NCBI RefSeq assembly: GCF_018449605.1
Contig: NZ_JAAVUW010000004.1
Coordinates: 1 to 64,000, forward strand
Source: Luteibacter sp. dw_328
GTDB lineage: Bacteria > Pseudomonadota > Gammaproteobacteria > Xanthomonadales > Rhodanobacteraceae
Length of the DNA stretch: 64,000 bases
Reading direction: 5' to 3'
This document shows, in pieces, positions 17,116 to 25,982 of the stretch (position 1 is its first letter; each line of letters begins with the position of its first letter). A model generated the notes under the pieces. The model had not been told where the DNA came from. It was given only the letters and a program-made list of their open reading frames with translations, and did no database searches. Position numbers and translations under genes: made by a program.

Positions 17116-17721
17116 ATGGCACGCGGTATCAACAAGGTCATTATTGTCGGCAACCTCGGCGCGGATCCCGAGACCCGTTACACCGGCAGCGGCACGGCGA
17201 TCACCAGCCTGCGCATTGCCACGTCCGAAGCCTGGACCGACAAGGCCTCCGGCGAGAAGCAGGAGCGCACCGAGTGGCACCGCGTGAAGCTGTTCGGCAA
17301 GCTGGCCGAGATTGCCGGTGAGTACCTGAAGAAGGGCCGCCAGGTCTACATCGAAGGTTCCCTGCGTACCGACAAGTACACCGACAAGGATGGCGTCGAA
17401 CGCTATTCGACCGACATCATCGGCAACGAGATGCAGATGCTCGGTGGCAATGCCGGCGGTGAAGGTGGCGGCGGCGGCTTCGGTGGCGGCCAGGGCGGTG
17501 GCGCTCGTCCGCAGCAGGCACGCGCAGCCGGTGGCGGCGGTAATTACGGCGGTGGTGGCGGTGGCGCCGCTGCGGGTGGCCAGCAGCGTGGTGGCGGTAA
17601 TTACGGCGGCGGTTCACGCGGTGGCGATGACTACGGCCAGCCTCGCGGTGGCAATGCGCCCCCGCAGCGCTCTGCGCCGCCGGTCAACGAAGGCTTCGAC
17701 GACGACGATATTCCGTTCTGA
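17116..17721 (+). CDS. ssb: Single-stranded DNA-binding protein SSB
   Basis: SSB coats single-stranded DNA and recruits replication and repair proteins through its C-terminal tip. The 201-residue protein has the OB fold at residues about 1-110 ([56 protein letters not shown]). A long Gly-rich linker of about 75 residues contains (G)nNYGGG-type repeats, and the acidic tip is DDDDIPF. The ATG at 17116 has GAGGGA six bases upstream. The linker is longer than in E. coli SSB and is almost entirely Gly, Gln, Ala and Arg. A strong bidirectional terminator follows 18 bases later. Confidence 0.98.
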   Translation: MARGINKVIIVGNLGADPETRYTGSGTAITSLRIATSEAWTDKASGEKQERTEWHRVKLFGKLAEIAGEYLKKGRQVYIEGSLRTDKYTDKDGVERYSTDIIGNEMQMLGGNAGGEGGGGGFGGGQGGGARPQQARAAGGGGNYGGGGGGAAAGGQQRGGGNYGGGSRGGDDYGQPRGGNAPPQRSAPPVNEGFDDDDIPF

Positions 17722-17739
17722 TCGAAGAACGTCATTCGT

Positions 17740-17782
17740 CCACAAAAAAAAGGCAGGGCATGCGCCCTGCCTTTTTTTGTGG
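17740..17782. terminator. Bidirectional intrinsic terminator after ssb
   Basis: CCACAAAAAAAAGGCAGGGC pairs with GCCCTGCCTTTTTTTGTGG around a tetraloop, giving a GC-rich stem extended by an A/T-run on each side. It works for ssb on the plus strand and could also stop minus-strand transcripts coming from the repeat region. Confidence 0.92.
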
Positions 17783-17838
17783 TTCTTCGCGGATTACCGG
17801 GGCCCGGGCGCTCGGCTTTCAGGCCGGGCATGCTTTCT

Positions 17839-17866
17839 CACCTTGCACCTTGCACCTCGCACCTCG
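17839..17866. repeat. Tandem heptamer, four copies
   Basis: CACCTTG occurs twice and is followed by CACCTCG twice, in a non-coding stretch between the ssb terminator and the palindromic element. It is short and degenerate, and its role is unknown. Confidence 0.6.
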
Positions 17867-17867
17867 C

Positions 17868-18160
17868 GCATGGCTCGCCTTCGGCCTCGCGGGCTCGGCT
17901 TTGCCATCGCTCTCTACACTTGGGCGTCTCGCGGGGAGACCTCGGTGCCCACCCTCGCGGCTCAGACACGTCCTCCGCGTTCGACAAGGAAAGGCCGCTA
18001 ACGCGGCCAATGAGAACATGGTCCGCGCAGCGGACTTTCCGGTACGAAACGCGGAGGACGTGTCTGAGCCGCGAGGGTGGGCACCGAAGGCTCTGCGCCT
18101 CACCCCTCACGCAAGCGGCGGCGCGAGCCGCTAAAACACGCACTCGCAAAGCGAGTGAAC
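17868..18160. repeat. Dispersed palindromic repeat element, complete copy
   Basis: The core 17944-18085 is a 38-base perfect inverted repeat (left arm 17944-17981, right arm 18048-18085). Two small hairpins are nested in its loop: GGCCGC-TAAC-GCGGCC and GTCCGC-GCA-GCGGAC. The left flank 17868-17943 recurs in reverse at 63836-63912, and the right flank 18086-18160 recurs at 49-155. The right flank includes a third hairpin, CACTCGC-AAA-GCGAGTG. No coding potential is convincing across 17783-18211, and the open frames seen there are forced by the repeat composition. Confidence 0.85.
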
Positions 18161-18211
18161 CGATCCTCCAGCGTCCCCGGGATTCCGCGATGAAGCCTCT
18201 TTTTGTGCCGG

Positions 18212-19336
18212 TCAGCCGAATGTGAAAGCAAACACGTCCACCCCGGGATCCAGGAACTCGAACTCGAACGTCCGGTCGTCGATGGGTGCTTTCTGCCTGA
18301 TGAGTTGATAAAGGCGCTGGCCGTCGATCGTCCCATTGCCCTGTTCGTCGGTATCCGCGCCGTGGCTGCTGCCTGGCGGCTTGCCATCGATCAGGACCCG
18401 GAAGTGCAGCGTCGAACCGTGTGTGGATGGGCCCGCCACCAGGTGCAGGTCACGCGCGTGGAACCGGAAAAGAAGTCGTCCGTGAGCCTTGCGTACCGTG
18501 GTCGCTTCGGCCCCCATGGTCCACTCGCCGGAGAGCGCCCAGTCGTTGAGGTCGAGCGGTGTCGGTGCGGTGTAGGTGTGCCGCGTATCCTGTACGGCGC
18601 CGCCTGGCGACGCGAATCGCTCTGTCCGTGCATAACCCAGATAGGTCTCGGGTGATTTCACGTTGTCCCAGTCAGGCGCTGCCTCGGCCCCCGTGCCGTG
18701 CACGCTGACGAGGTTCTGTTCGACGCCTGACGCGCCTGCTTCGACCAGCAGCGCTTGTATCGCGCGTTCGGTCTGGTCGTAATCGCCTTCACCGAAGCGG
18801 TGATAGCGGATGCGCCCCTCGGCATCGATAAGGTAGATCGCGGGCCAGTACTCGTTCTGGAAGGCGTTCCAGATCCGGTGTCCATTGTCGACCGCGACCG
18901 GAAAGCTGATCGCGTGACTTGCCAGCGCGTCGCGCACATTGTCGAGCCGTTGTTCGAAAGCAAACTCCGGCGACTGCACGCCGATCACGACGAGCTCCTG
19001 CGCCTGGTATTTCGCTGCCCACGCGCGGAGATAAGGAAGCGGTCGAAGCGAGTTGATGCACGAGAATGTCCAGAAGTCGACCAGAACCACCTTGCCGTGC
19101 AGGCCGGAAGGGGTCAGGGCCGGCCCGTTGAGCCATGTCGTGGCGCCACTGAGCGCGGGAAACCGACCTTCCACCGGAAGCGCCGGGTTGGCGGCCGAAT
19201 TGGAAGCCGCAGGGATAGCGGGAGGCGTCTCGCCCGCAACAGCGCTGGCCCGGGCACTGCCAACGCCAACGCCAACGCCAACGCCCAGACCAAGAGCGCC
19301 GACCACGAGAACGGATATCAGTTTGAGTGGTTTCAC
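18212..19336 (-). CDS. Exported thioredoxin-fold protein (DipZ C-terminal-like) with a CxxS active site
   Basis: This 374-residue protein has an N-terminal export signal. A TlpA/DipZ-like redoxin domain spans about 60-210 (GKVVLVDFWTFSC, SPEFAFEQRLDNVRDAL, FPVAVDNGHRIWNAF, WPAIYLIDAEGRIRYHRFGEG). The C-terminal beta domain is of the kind found after the thioredoxin domain in DipZ proteins (about 225-374). Family members usually have WTYSCINCLR; here the second Cys is Ser (SCINSL near residues 93-98), so a normal dithiol mechanism looks impossible. The signal segment contains four Gly-Val pairs encoded by a 6-base tandem repeat. No DipZ/CcdA membrane partner is adjacent. The role is uncertain. 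Confidence 0.85.
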   Translation of the reverse strand: MKPLKLISVLVVGALGLGVGVGVGVGSARASAVAGETPPAIPAASNSAANPALPVEGRFPALSGATTWLNGPALTPSGLHGKVVLVDFWTFSCINSLRPLPYLRAWAAKYQAQELVVIGVQSPEFAFEQRLDNVRDALASHAISFPVAVDNGHRIWNAFQNEYWPAIYLIDAEGRIRYHRFGEGDYDQTERAIQALLVEAGASGVEQNLVSVHGTGAEAAPDWDNVKSPETYLGYARTERFASPGGAVQDTRHTYTAPTPLDLNDWALSGEWTMGAEATTVRKAHGRLLFRFHARDLHLVAGPSTHGSTLHFRVLIDGKPPGSSHGADTDEQGNGTIDGQRLYQLIRQKAPIDDRTFEFEFLDPGVDVFAFTFG

Positions 19337-19541
19337 GGGGGCCTCGATGTGCTGGCTGTATCGCCCCTCATACGATCAACCATCGGCACCGCCATGGATT
19401 GCACGAAGCACCGATGGTCCCGGGGACCAGCTTTTACATGCCACCGTCCTCCGCGCGATACCCATCTAAAGACCGATGACGAAGCACCCGCGGGTCAGTA
19501 TGGTTCCCTCGCTTCCCCTCTCCCCGGACGGCTCATCGATC

Positions 19542-21257
19542 ATGCGAAACACGCTCCTGCTCGGCATCGGCCTGGCACTTGGTACGGTCGCCTGCACGCC
19601 CTCGGCGCCGCCGGGACTTCCCGCCTTGACTGACCTCACCCTCAATTCCGGCGCCCCGCGTGCACCGGAACAGCTGGCCGTGACCTTCGAACATGCCGAT
19701 CTAAGCTTCCGTGTCGACCCTGCACGGCACTGGATCGAGGGTGACGCGAGGTTGACCTTCGCCGTTATGTCGCCGCTGCGTCGCGTGGTGCTGGATCTCG
19801 ACCGCAACCTGCCCATCGATGCGGTCGAAGTCGACGGCAAGGCATTGCCGCGCACCGCCTATCGGAATCCGGAGGGTCGCCTCGAGGTTGATCTTCCGCA
19901 TCCGCTCGACGCGGGAGCCCATACGACGGTGCGAGTCACGTACCACGGCAGCCCCCATGCCGCCGTACATGCGCCGTGGGATGGTGGCTTTGTGTGGGCC
20001 AGAACACCGAAGGGTCAACCCTGGATCGCCACCGCCGTGGAAGGCGAGGGCTGCGATTTGTTCTGGCCGTGTATCGATCATCCGATGGGCCGACCGAAAC
20101 TCGTCGACGAGCACGTGACCGTGCCAGCCCCTCTGGTTGCTGTCGGCAACGGTGTTGCCGCCGGCATGGACGAGGCGAACGGCATGCGCACGTATCACTG
20201 GCGCAGCCACGATGTCAGCACGTACGGCGTCGCGCTGAATATTGCACCCTATCGGGAGCTGTCCGCGCCTTATACCAGTCGTTTCGGTAACGTCATCCCC
20301 ACACACTATTGGTATGTGGACGATGAAAAGCAGGCGCGTGCACTCTTTGCCGAGTTCCCGCCTATGCTCGACTTTCTCGAAAGTACCGTCGGCCCGTACC
20401 CGTTTGGCGCGGAGAAAATGGGCGTCGTGGAAACGCCGTTCAAGGGCATGGAACACCAGACAGTCAATGCGTACGGTAATGAGTACGCGAAGACAGCCTA
20501 TGGTTACGACGACCTGCTTCAGCACGAGCTATCGCATGAGTGGTTCGGCAACCAGGTGACCAACGCCAACTGGGATGACATGTGGCTACACGAGGCATTC
20601 GCGACCTACATGCAGCCGCTCTACGCCGAGTCGATCGGTGGAAAGCAGGCTTACTTCGCCAATCTCATGCAGCTTCGTAGCAAGCTAGCCAATCACCATC
20701 CGATCGTGTCGGGGCAGCCACGACGGGAGGAAGATGTTTACGAGGACGCACGGGGTGGTCCGGGGCAGGACATCTACAGCAAGGGTGCGCTCGTACTGCA
20801 CACCCTGCGAAACCTCATCGGCGACGACGCCTTCTACCGCTCGGTGCGTTTGCTGGTGTACGGGACCGAGCACCCCGTGCCGGGCAACTTCGCGCCGCGA
20901 TATGCCACCACGCGCGACTACATCGACATCGTCGACAAGGTCACGGGCAAGGACCTGCACTGGTTCTTCAACGTCTATCTTTACCAGGCTGCGCTGCCCG
21001 ACCTGCAGATCACCCGTGACGGCCAACAGCTGCACCTGACATGGTCGGTGCCTGGCAATGGCGCCTTCCCGATGCCGGTCGACGTGCGTGTCGGCGACCA
21101 CGTGGTCACCTTGCCCATGGCGGATGGCCAAGGCGAGCTAACCCTGCCGGAGCGCGCGACTTATACGCTCGACCCGGATTCGAAGCTGCTTCGGCGCGAT
21201 GCAGGTATCGAGGCGTATCAGGCGTACGTGAAAAAGCACAAGGCGAAAGACCGCTGA
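19542..21257 (+). CDS. M1 family zinc metallopeptidase (aminopeptidase)
   Basis: This is a zinc aminopeptidase of the M1 family, likely exported and possibly lipid-anchored (MRNTLLLGIGLALGTVACTP, Cys at 18). The product is 571 residues. The N-terminal beta domain (about 30-230) is followed by the substrate motif KGMEHQTVNAYG near 300 (equivalent to GxMEN). The zinc site is HELSHEWFGNQ near 328, with the third ligand Glu in WLHEAFATY 19 residues on. The C-terminal part is short compared with PepN, which fits the smaller M1 group. I chose ATG 19542 because it places the signal at the N-terminus. It converges with the aminotransferase, 29 bases away. Confidence 0.92.
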   Translation: MRNTLLLGIGLALGTVACTPSAPPGLPALTDLTLNSGAPRAPEQLAVTFEHADLSFRVDPARHWIEGDARLTFAVMSPLRRVVLDLDRNLPIDAVEVDGKALPRTAYRNPEGRLEVDLPHPLDAGAHTTVRVTYHGSPHAAVHAPWDGGFVWARTPKGQPWIATAVEGEGCDLFWPCIDHPMGRPKLVDEHVTVPAPLVAVGNGVAAGMDEANGMRTYHWRSHDVSTYGVALNIAPYRELSAPYTSRFGNVIPTHYWYVDDEKQARALFAEFPPMLDFLESTVGPYPFGAEKMGVVETPFKGMEHQTVNAYGNEYAKTAYGYDDLLQHELSHEWFGNQVTNANWDDMWLHEAFATYMQPLYAESIGGKQAYFANLMQLRSKLANHHPIVSGQPRREEDVYEDARGGPGQDIYSKGALVLHTLRNLIGDDAFYRSVRLLVYGTEHPVPGNFAPRYATTRDYIDIVDKVTGKDLHWFFNVYLYQAALPDLQITRDGQQLHLTWSVPGNGAFPMPVDVRVGDHVVTLPMADGQGELTLPERATYTLDPDSKLLRRDAGIEAYQAYVKKHKAKDR

Positions 21258-21286
21258 GCGACCTGCTACTCGCAATCACTCGGTGG

Positions 21287-22420
21287 TCAGGGGCCGCGTC
21301 GCAGATAGTCGCCCAGGGCAGCGAGTGCTTCTGGGCAATCGGCACGACCGAAGCCAATGCGAAAACGGTCGCTCGGTGTCGGACCCAGTTCGGATCGGTA
21401 GTGCTCGGCGGGCAGCAGGAGCACACCAGCCTGCTCGACAAGGTCTGCCGCGAATGCTTCAACGCTACCGGCACCGAGGTAGCGCGGGTAGGCCACGCAG
21501 CCGCCATCGGGTCGGTACCAGTCGAAGTGTTCGGGCCATTCGGCAAAGAAGGTGTCGAGTAGCGTCAGGTTGTCGCCGACGATTTGGCGATTCCTTTCGA
21601 GGATCGTCTCCCGCGCCTTGAGGGCGATGAGTGCCAACTGTTCCGAAGGCCCCGAGTTGCAGATCGACAGGTAATGCTTGTATCGCTCCATCTTCTGCAG
21701 AAACGTGCGGTCGGTGCAGGCAATCCAGCCAATGCGAAGGCCGGGCAGGCCGTAAGCTTTCGACATCACGCCAAGCGAGATGCCGCGTTCGTACACGTCG
21801 GCCGCTTGCGGAAGGTATGCCGTGCCCGGCGGCCCGAGCGGACGGTAGACCTCGTCGCTGAACAGCCAGATGCCGTGGCGGCGGCACAACATCACCAGCG
21901 CGTCGTAGCGATCGCGCTCGAGTATCTTGCCCGTCGGGTTATGCGGGAAGTTGATCGAGATTACCCGCGTGTTCGGCCGAATGGCGGCGGCGACACGGTC
22001 GATGTCCAGGGACCAGTGATCGTCGGGATCGAGAGGGACGCCGGTGACGTCGCATATCGACAGCGGCACGGTTTCCGCCGACTGGTAGTTCGGGGTTACC
22101 ACGATGGCGTGTTCGTCCGTGCCGAGTAACACACGCATGGCAATGTAGATGCCTTCCTCCGCACCGGCGAAGCAGAGCACATCGTCTGCCTGGCATCTGT
22201 CGTAGGTGCCGGCGATGGCCTCACGTAGCGCTGGCGCACCATAGGTTTGCGTATAGCCCAGATGCAGGGACTCAAAGGCGGCACGGTCCTCCGGCTCGGC
22301 CAGGGCAAGGAGTTCGTCCACCCGCATGCTCTGGGCATCCGAGGCCGTCAGGTGGAAGCGCGCCGCGAACTCCCAGCGCGAGAAGTAGGTTTCGAGACGG
22401 AAGTCGGGCAGGGCGGTCAT
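21287..22420 (-). CDS. PLP-dependent class I/II aminotransferase
   Basis: This is a fold-type I aminotransferase of 377 residues. The family landmarks are present: GAEEGIYIAM near 95 at the start of the PLP-phosphate pocket, INFPHNPTGKI near 165 with the conserved Asn-Pro, FSDEVYRPL near 200 with Asp-x-x-Tyr, the Schiff-base Lys in MSKAYGLPGLRIGW near 235, and the substrate Arg in RFRIGFGR near 355. The substrate cannot be read from sequence. The gene is divergent from rhtA-like 22549, separated by 128 bases that include a lower-GC patch, so amino-acid metabolism and export may be coordinated. Confidence 0.88.
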   Translation of the reverse strand: MTALPDFRLETYFSRWEFAARFHLTASDAQSMRVDELLALAEPEDRAAFESLHLGYTQTYGAPALREAIAGTYDRCQADDVLCFAGAEEGIYIAMRVLLGTDEHAIVVTPNYQSAETVPLSICDVTGVPLDPDDHWSLDIDRVAAAIRPNTRVISINFPHNPTGKILERDRYDALVMLCRRHGIWLFSDEVYRPLGPPGTAYLPQAADVYERGISLGVMSKAYGLPGLRIGWIACTDRTFLQKMERYKHYLSICNSGPSEQLALIALKARETILERNRQIVGDNLTLLDTFFAEWPEHFDWYRPDGGCVAYPRYLGAGSVEAFAADLVEQAGVLLLPAEHYRSELGPTPSDRFRIGFGRADCPEALAALGDYLRRGP

Positions 22421-22548
22421 GAGCGGCCATCGGCAGGCGGGATGATGAATGGACTATATGTCCACCATAAACAAAAAGTCTATCTTTCCTGTCAGCAGTC
22501 ACGTCGGAGCCCATGGGCGCCGTTCGCGGCAGCCGTTAAAGTGCTTTC

Positions 22549-23427
22549 ATGACTTCCCCCCGCTCATCCCTTTGGCTGCCGGCACTGGCCGTGCTCGGCT
22601 CGGTGACCTCGCTGTGCATCGGCACGTCGTTCGCGAAAAAACTCTTCCCGCTGATTGGCGCGGAAGGCACGTCGGCCCTGCGTGTGGGGTTTTCCGCCCT
22701 GGTGCTCATCCTTTTTTGGCGTCCCTGGCGCTGGCCACTGAGCCGTCGCGACGCAGGTTTCGTCATCCGCTATGGCTTGACGCTCGGCGTGATGAATCTG
22801 CTGTTCTACCTGGCGCTGCGGACCATTCCGTTTGGCATTGCCGTGGCTATCGAATTCAGCGGGCCGCTCGCGGTGGCGATGATCGCTTCGCGGCGTCCGG
22901 TCGACTTTGTCTGGCTCGCCAGTGCGATCACGGGCTTGGTGATGCTGTTGCCGCTCGGCCATAACAGCACGCTCGACACGACGGGTGTGATGCTCGCCCT
23001 CGGTGCCGCCGTCTGTTGGGCGTTGTACATCCTCTTCGGCAAACAGGCTGGACACCTGCATGCCGGGCAGTCGGTATCGCTCGGCCTGGTGGCAGCGAGC
23101 CTCGTCGTCGTGCCTTACGGCGTGGCGCACGCGGGTGCGAGCCTGCTCGATCCGATGATCCTGCTGGCGGGTCTCGGCGTGGCGATCGTCTCGAGCGCCA
23201 TCCCCATGTCGCTGGAGATGATGGCGCTCAAACGCCTGCCCAGCGAAACCTTCGGCATCATGGTGAGCCTCGAGCCGGCCGTTGCTTCGTTCCTGGCGAT
23301 GTTGCTGCTGGGTGAGCATCTCGCCGCCGGCCAGTGGCTGGCTATCGGGTTTATCGTGCTGGCTTCTATCGGCAGTACGGTGACGGCGCGCAGGGCACGG
23401 CCGGCTGCGGTCGAGCTGGCTGGTTGA
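22549..23427 (+). CDS. DMT/EamA-family exporter, RhtA-like
   Basis: This 292-residue inner-membrane protein has ten predicted helices in two EamA repeats (about 10-135 and 145-285). The closest recognisable family is RhtA (threonine and homoserine export), suggested by SVTSLCIGTSFAKKLFPLIGAEGTSALR at the start, the IEFSGPLAVA segment near 100 and the second-repeat SSAIPMSLEMMALKRLP near 215. It is next to a divergent aminotransferase. The exact substrate is inferred from family only. Confidence 0.85.
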   Translation: MTSPRSSLWLPALAVLGSVTSLCIGTSFAKKLFPLIGAEGTSALRVGFSALVLILFWRPWRWPLSRRDAGFVIRYGLTLGVMNLLFYLALRTIPFGIAVAIEFSGPLAVAMIASRRPVDFVWLASAITGLVMLLPLGHNSTLDTTGVMLALGAAVCWALYILFGKQAGHLHAGQSVSLGLVAASLVVVPYGVAHAGASLLDPMILLAGLGVAIVSSAIPMSLEMMALKRLPSETFGIMVSLEPAVASFLAMLLLGEHLAAGQWLAIGFIVLASIGSTVTARRARPAAVELAG

Positions 23428-23432
23428 CCCCA

Positions 23433-23459
23433 TGACGCCTTGGATGGACTCAGGCGTCA
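23433..23459. terminator. Stem-loop at the 3' end of the exporter gene
   Basis: TGACGCCT pairs perfectly with AGGCGTCA around an 11-base loop, 6 bases after the exporter stop. There is no T-run, so termination strength is doubtful. Confidence 0.4.
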
Positions 23460-23597
23460 GACGGGACCTGGACTGCTGCAGAGCGACTTGGTTGAGGACA
23501 CAATGACCATGCACTTGGTCCCGGCGAAGCTGAGTGGTGTTTACAGCCATAGTGGAAGCGCGGACGAAGGTAACGCTCGTCTCAGGGAGTACGGCCT

Positions 23598-24062
23598 GTG
23601 AAATCCGTAAGTGAGGTACTGAGTTCTGTAGCATGGAACGGGATTTGGTCGGGTCCCTTCGAGATCCAGCTTTGGGGGCGCACTTATGAGGTTGATCTAC
23701 GGTTCTATGGCGACGAGATTAACGGTGGTCAACAGTCGGCGCTGAGTGACTTCCTGCTTCGCCAGCGGGAACTAGAAGAACGGGTTGAGAATGAGCTCTT
23801 CGCCTTCTACTCGGGCGAGCGTGATGAATTCGAGGCACGTTATGGGGACGCAGTTGGTCAGCATGCGCCTGTTATCGATAACTCGGAGGGCATGTCGCGC
23901 ATCGCTTTCCCTCAAGCGGTACTCTTCCAGTACGAAAACGTCTCGCCCGGCGGCGTATTCGGATTCCTGTTTCGATGCAGCTGGGAGGAAGAACTCGGCG
24001 CTGCGGTCGCGTTCTCCCGCACGCGCTTTGAGGGTGCAGGGACGCAGGACATATTGCTCTAA
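23598..24062 (+). CDS. Small immunity-like protein (resembles DUF6985)
   Basis: This 154-residue acidic protein is read from a GTG with AGGGAG eight bases upstream. Motifs such as GPFEIQLWGRTYEVDLRF, a helix with ELEERVENELFAFY, and FRCSWEEELGAAVAF near the C-terminus resemble the small DUF6985 proteins often found beside polymorphic toxins. I make that assignment from pattern memory only. It opens a patch of small genes with lower GC and a different look from its neighbours. There is no signal peptide or membrane segment. No toxin gene is visible nearby. Confidence 0.6.
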   Translation: MKSVSEVLSSVAWNGIWSGPFEIQLWGRTYEVDLRFYGDEINGGQQSALSDFLLRQRELEERVENELFAFYSGERDEFEARYGDAVGQHAPVIDNSEGMSRIAFPQAVLFQYENVSPGGVFGFLFRCSWEEELGAAVAFSRTRFEGAGTQDILL

Positions 24063-24336
24063 AGACGTCTGTGATGAAATAAGACGCCCGGCGAAGTTCA
24101 GATTGTGCCGACAAATCTCCCTCAAACGGTGTCGCTCAAAGCCATGAGCAAGTTGCCGATTTACATTGCTGAGAACGAGGGATTGTACTCGGGAGCACTG
24201 TGTCCGCCACTTCGTCAATCAGCGGAGTGAGCAATGCAACAGCTCACTTGAAGGGTTCTGGGATGAATGCAGCGTTGGCGGAGATTCCTTCGGCGAGGTC
24301 TTACTAATGGTCCTATCAATCTGGCGGAAAGTGACC

Positions 24337-24816
24337 ATGCATCAAAGAACAGCACTAACGCTCGCGGAACTGGATACATCGGAATGGTTTATCAATGTCG
24401 GAAAGCGTGAGTCAAATCGTGTTTCCCTCCTGCACGATTGGAGCGAGGCGATTGCCAGTTGCGAGGGTGACGACTGGCTCGACCTGTTGCAAGAAGCTGC
24501 AAGTCAGTACAGGAGCAGGCTCGCTGAGGGAGACGTAGAACGTTTCCGTCAATGGAATGAACACGTCAGGGAGCTAAAGACTGTCACGATTCCACTTGTA
24601 AACAGAAAGACACGATCGGTGGTTGAAGCGAATCGCTTGCCAAAGCATTTCGTGGACGTCGTCCAGTGGGATATCTTGCACGTATGCATGGAGGCAGAGT
24701 ATGCGGACGTGTTTCAGCCTGGCTTCTTCGCGAGCCAGTCTTACTGGTATTTGAACGGCCATTTCCCATGCGGTTGGACTGGCCGGTTTCCGAATGGCAA
24801 GCTCGTGGTCTACTGA
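24337..24816 (+). CDS. Hypothetical protein of the accessory patch
   Basis: This 159-residue soluble protein is not one I recognise. It begins MHQRTALTLAELDTSEWF, has an acidic helical middle, and ends with an aromatic block SYWYLNGHFPCGW followed by GRFPNGKLVVY. That type of Trp/Gly-rich C-terminus occurs in small proteins encoded in toxin-immunity arrays, but this is inference. I chose the ATG at 24337 over 24166 because the upstream extension is Cys/Arg-rich and looks out of frame with any domain. The 274 bases between it and the previous gene show no other gene. Confidence 0.55.
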   Translation: MHQRTALTLAELDTSEWFINVGKRESNRVSLLHDWSEAIASCEGDDWLDLLQEAASQYRSRLAEGDVERFRQWNEHVRELKTVTIPLVNRKTRSVVEANRLPKHFVDVVQWDILHVCMEAEYADVFQPGFFASQSYWYLNGHFPCGWTGRFPNGKLVVY

Positions 24817-25379
24817 GATTCAAATGCGAACGTCGAGCATAAGTACACTAGATCGCGATGATCCTTCAGAAGGCTGCGAGCCGAATGCCCATTGCTGGCG
24901 GATGCGATACTAGAACCATGGAGGGTATTCGGGCCGAAGCGGGGCTCGACGGAATCGGGCGTGCGTTAGCTAAGATGCATGCGGCGGTAAGTGCGACATC
25001 GACTTCGTCTACAAGGCACGGCTGCTTCTGTTGCGGTGAACTTGTTCTTTGCAGGGCATGACCTCTCGACATCGGGGTGTTCAGAGGCCTGCATTTAACG
25101 AGCGCGTAAGGTAGGCGTATCTGACTGGTGGTGACGTGTACGGCGTTGAATCTCCGCTCGATGGTATGTCGCCTAAGGTTGCCAACGGCAGCCGACACGA
25201 CCCTTGAGCACTTTCTTGAAGACGGTAATACGGCGCTGAAGTTGCTGAACAACGGCGGCTACTTGATAAACCAATCTCGCGAGTTCTTAGTCCCTGGTGG
25301 GCAAAACATGCCTTCTGGATAATTTCTGTTCACGATCGCTCCGGATGGTTCGCGCGTACCGATTCGGAGTTGGTAAGAC
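24817..25379. other. Gene-poor accessory stretch
   Basis: About 560 bases have reduced GC and no convincing gene. Short open frames at 24858-25061 and 25128-25322 lack a clear ribosome site and recognisable motifs. The stretch may hold decayed immunity or toxin-tip coding sequence. Confidence 0.4.
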
Positions 25380-25586
25380 ATGGAAGAGTCATCAGAAGCA
25401 ACGTGCGATTTTTGCAAGGATGGGTATCACGCGCCCTTTGAGCGTTTCGAGAAAATTGCGGTTACGCCGGATGGTCCAGCATTTTTGATGAGGTGCAACA
25501 TTTGTAGGACCCTTTGGTACGAGACGCTCCACTCAGCGAGACGAGTGGAGCGCTCTGAGGCTCTCAGGTTGTATCCCGAAATTTAG
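25380..25586 (+). CDS. Small zinc-ribbon-like protein
   Basis: This 68-residue protein has two CxxC knuckles, CDFC at about residues 9-12 and CNIC at about 39-42, separated by about 27 residues, which is the geometry of a zinc ribbon. It is followed by TLWYETLHSARRV and a C-terminal LRLYP. GGAG lies about 10 bases before the ATG. It sits 15 bases before the SseB-like gene, so the two are probably cotranscribed. The function is unknown; small Cys4 proteins with this tail are common beside secreted toxins, which would make it another immunity candidate. Confidence 0.6.
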   Translation: MEESSEATCDFCKDGYHAPFERFEKIAVTPDGPAFLMRCNICRTLWYETLHSARRVERSEALRLYPEI

Positions 25587-25601
25587 CTGTAGAGGTGCTG
25601 C

Positions 25602-25982
25602 ATGGAGCTATTAGGTTTTGATCCGGAAAACGAGCTTGAGCGTGACATTGCAAGAGCAAAAGAGGGGAAGCTTTCGGTTGAAGATCTGCTTAAAAGGATC
25701 GCCGAATCTCAGGTCTATGTTTCTAGCAGGGAAGAGGTGAAGCAGGATGGCAGTGGCTTTGATCCATTACTGGTAGGCGAGCCAGGAAGCCCATTGGTGG
25801 CTGCATTTTCTTCCTTGTCGCGCCCTGGCTTGCACAGGAAGATGGCTGAGTACGTCCTTCAAATTAAGGGTCGGGACTTTTTTCGTCGTCTTCCGCCAGG
25901 CTATGGCGTAGCTGTCAATCCTGGATATATAGCGCAGCTCATCATATCGGCCGACGCAATCTCGGGCCTCAAGGGAGTTTGA
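25602..25982 (+). CDS. SseB family protein
   Basis: This 126-residue protein fits the SseB N-terminal domain: an opening helix (ENELERDIARAKEGKLSVEDLLKRI), a strand with VYVSS, SPLVAAFSSLSR in the middle, and RRLPPGYGVAVNPGY near 100 with the conserved Asn-Pro-Gly. SseB-type domains are frequent in immunity proteins and in proteins of secretion-associated loci. AGAGGTG precedes the ATG. Its TGA overlaps the ATG of the next small gene by one base. Confidence 0.7.
   Translation: MELLGFDPENELERDIARAKEGKLSVEDLLKRIAESQVYVSSREEVKQDGSGFDPLLVGEPGSPLVAAFSSLSRPGLHRKMAEYVLQIKGRDFFRRLPPGYGVAVNPGYIAQLIISADAISGLKGV

Noticed and set aside
17390-18001. 203-residue plus-strand frame overlapping ssb and the repeat
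   Set aside because: It is an out-of-frame reading of the SSB Gly-rich linker that continues through a terminator.
24858-25322. Two short open frames in the accessory patch
   Set aside because: No ribosome site and no recognisable motif; described as a gene-poor stretch instead.
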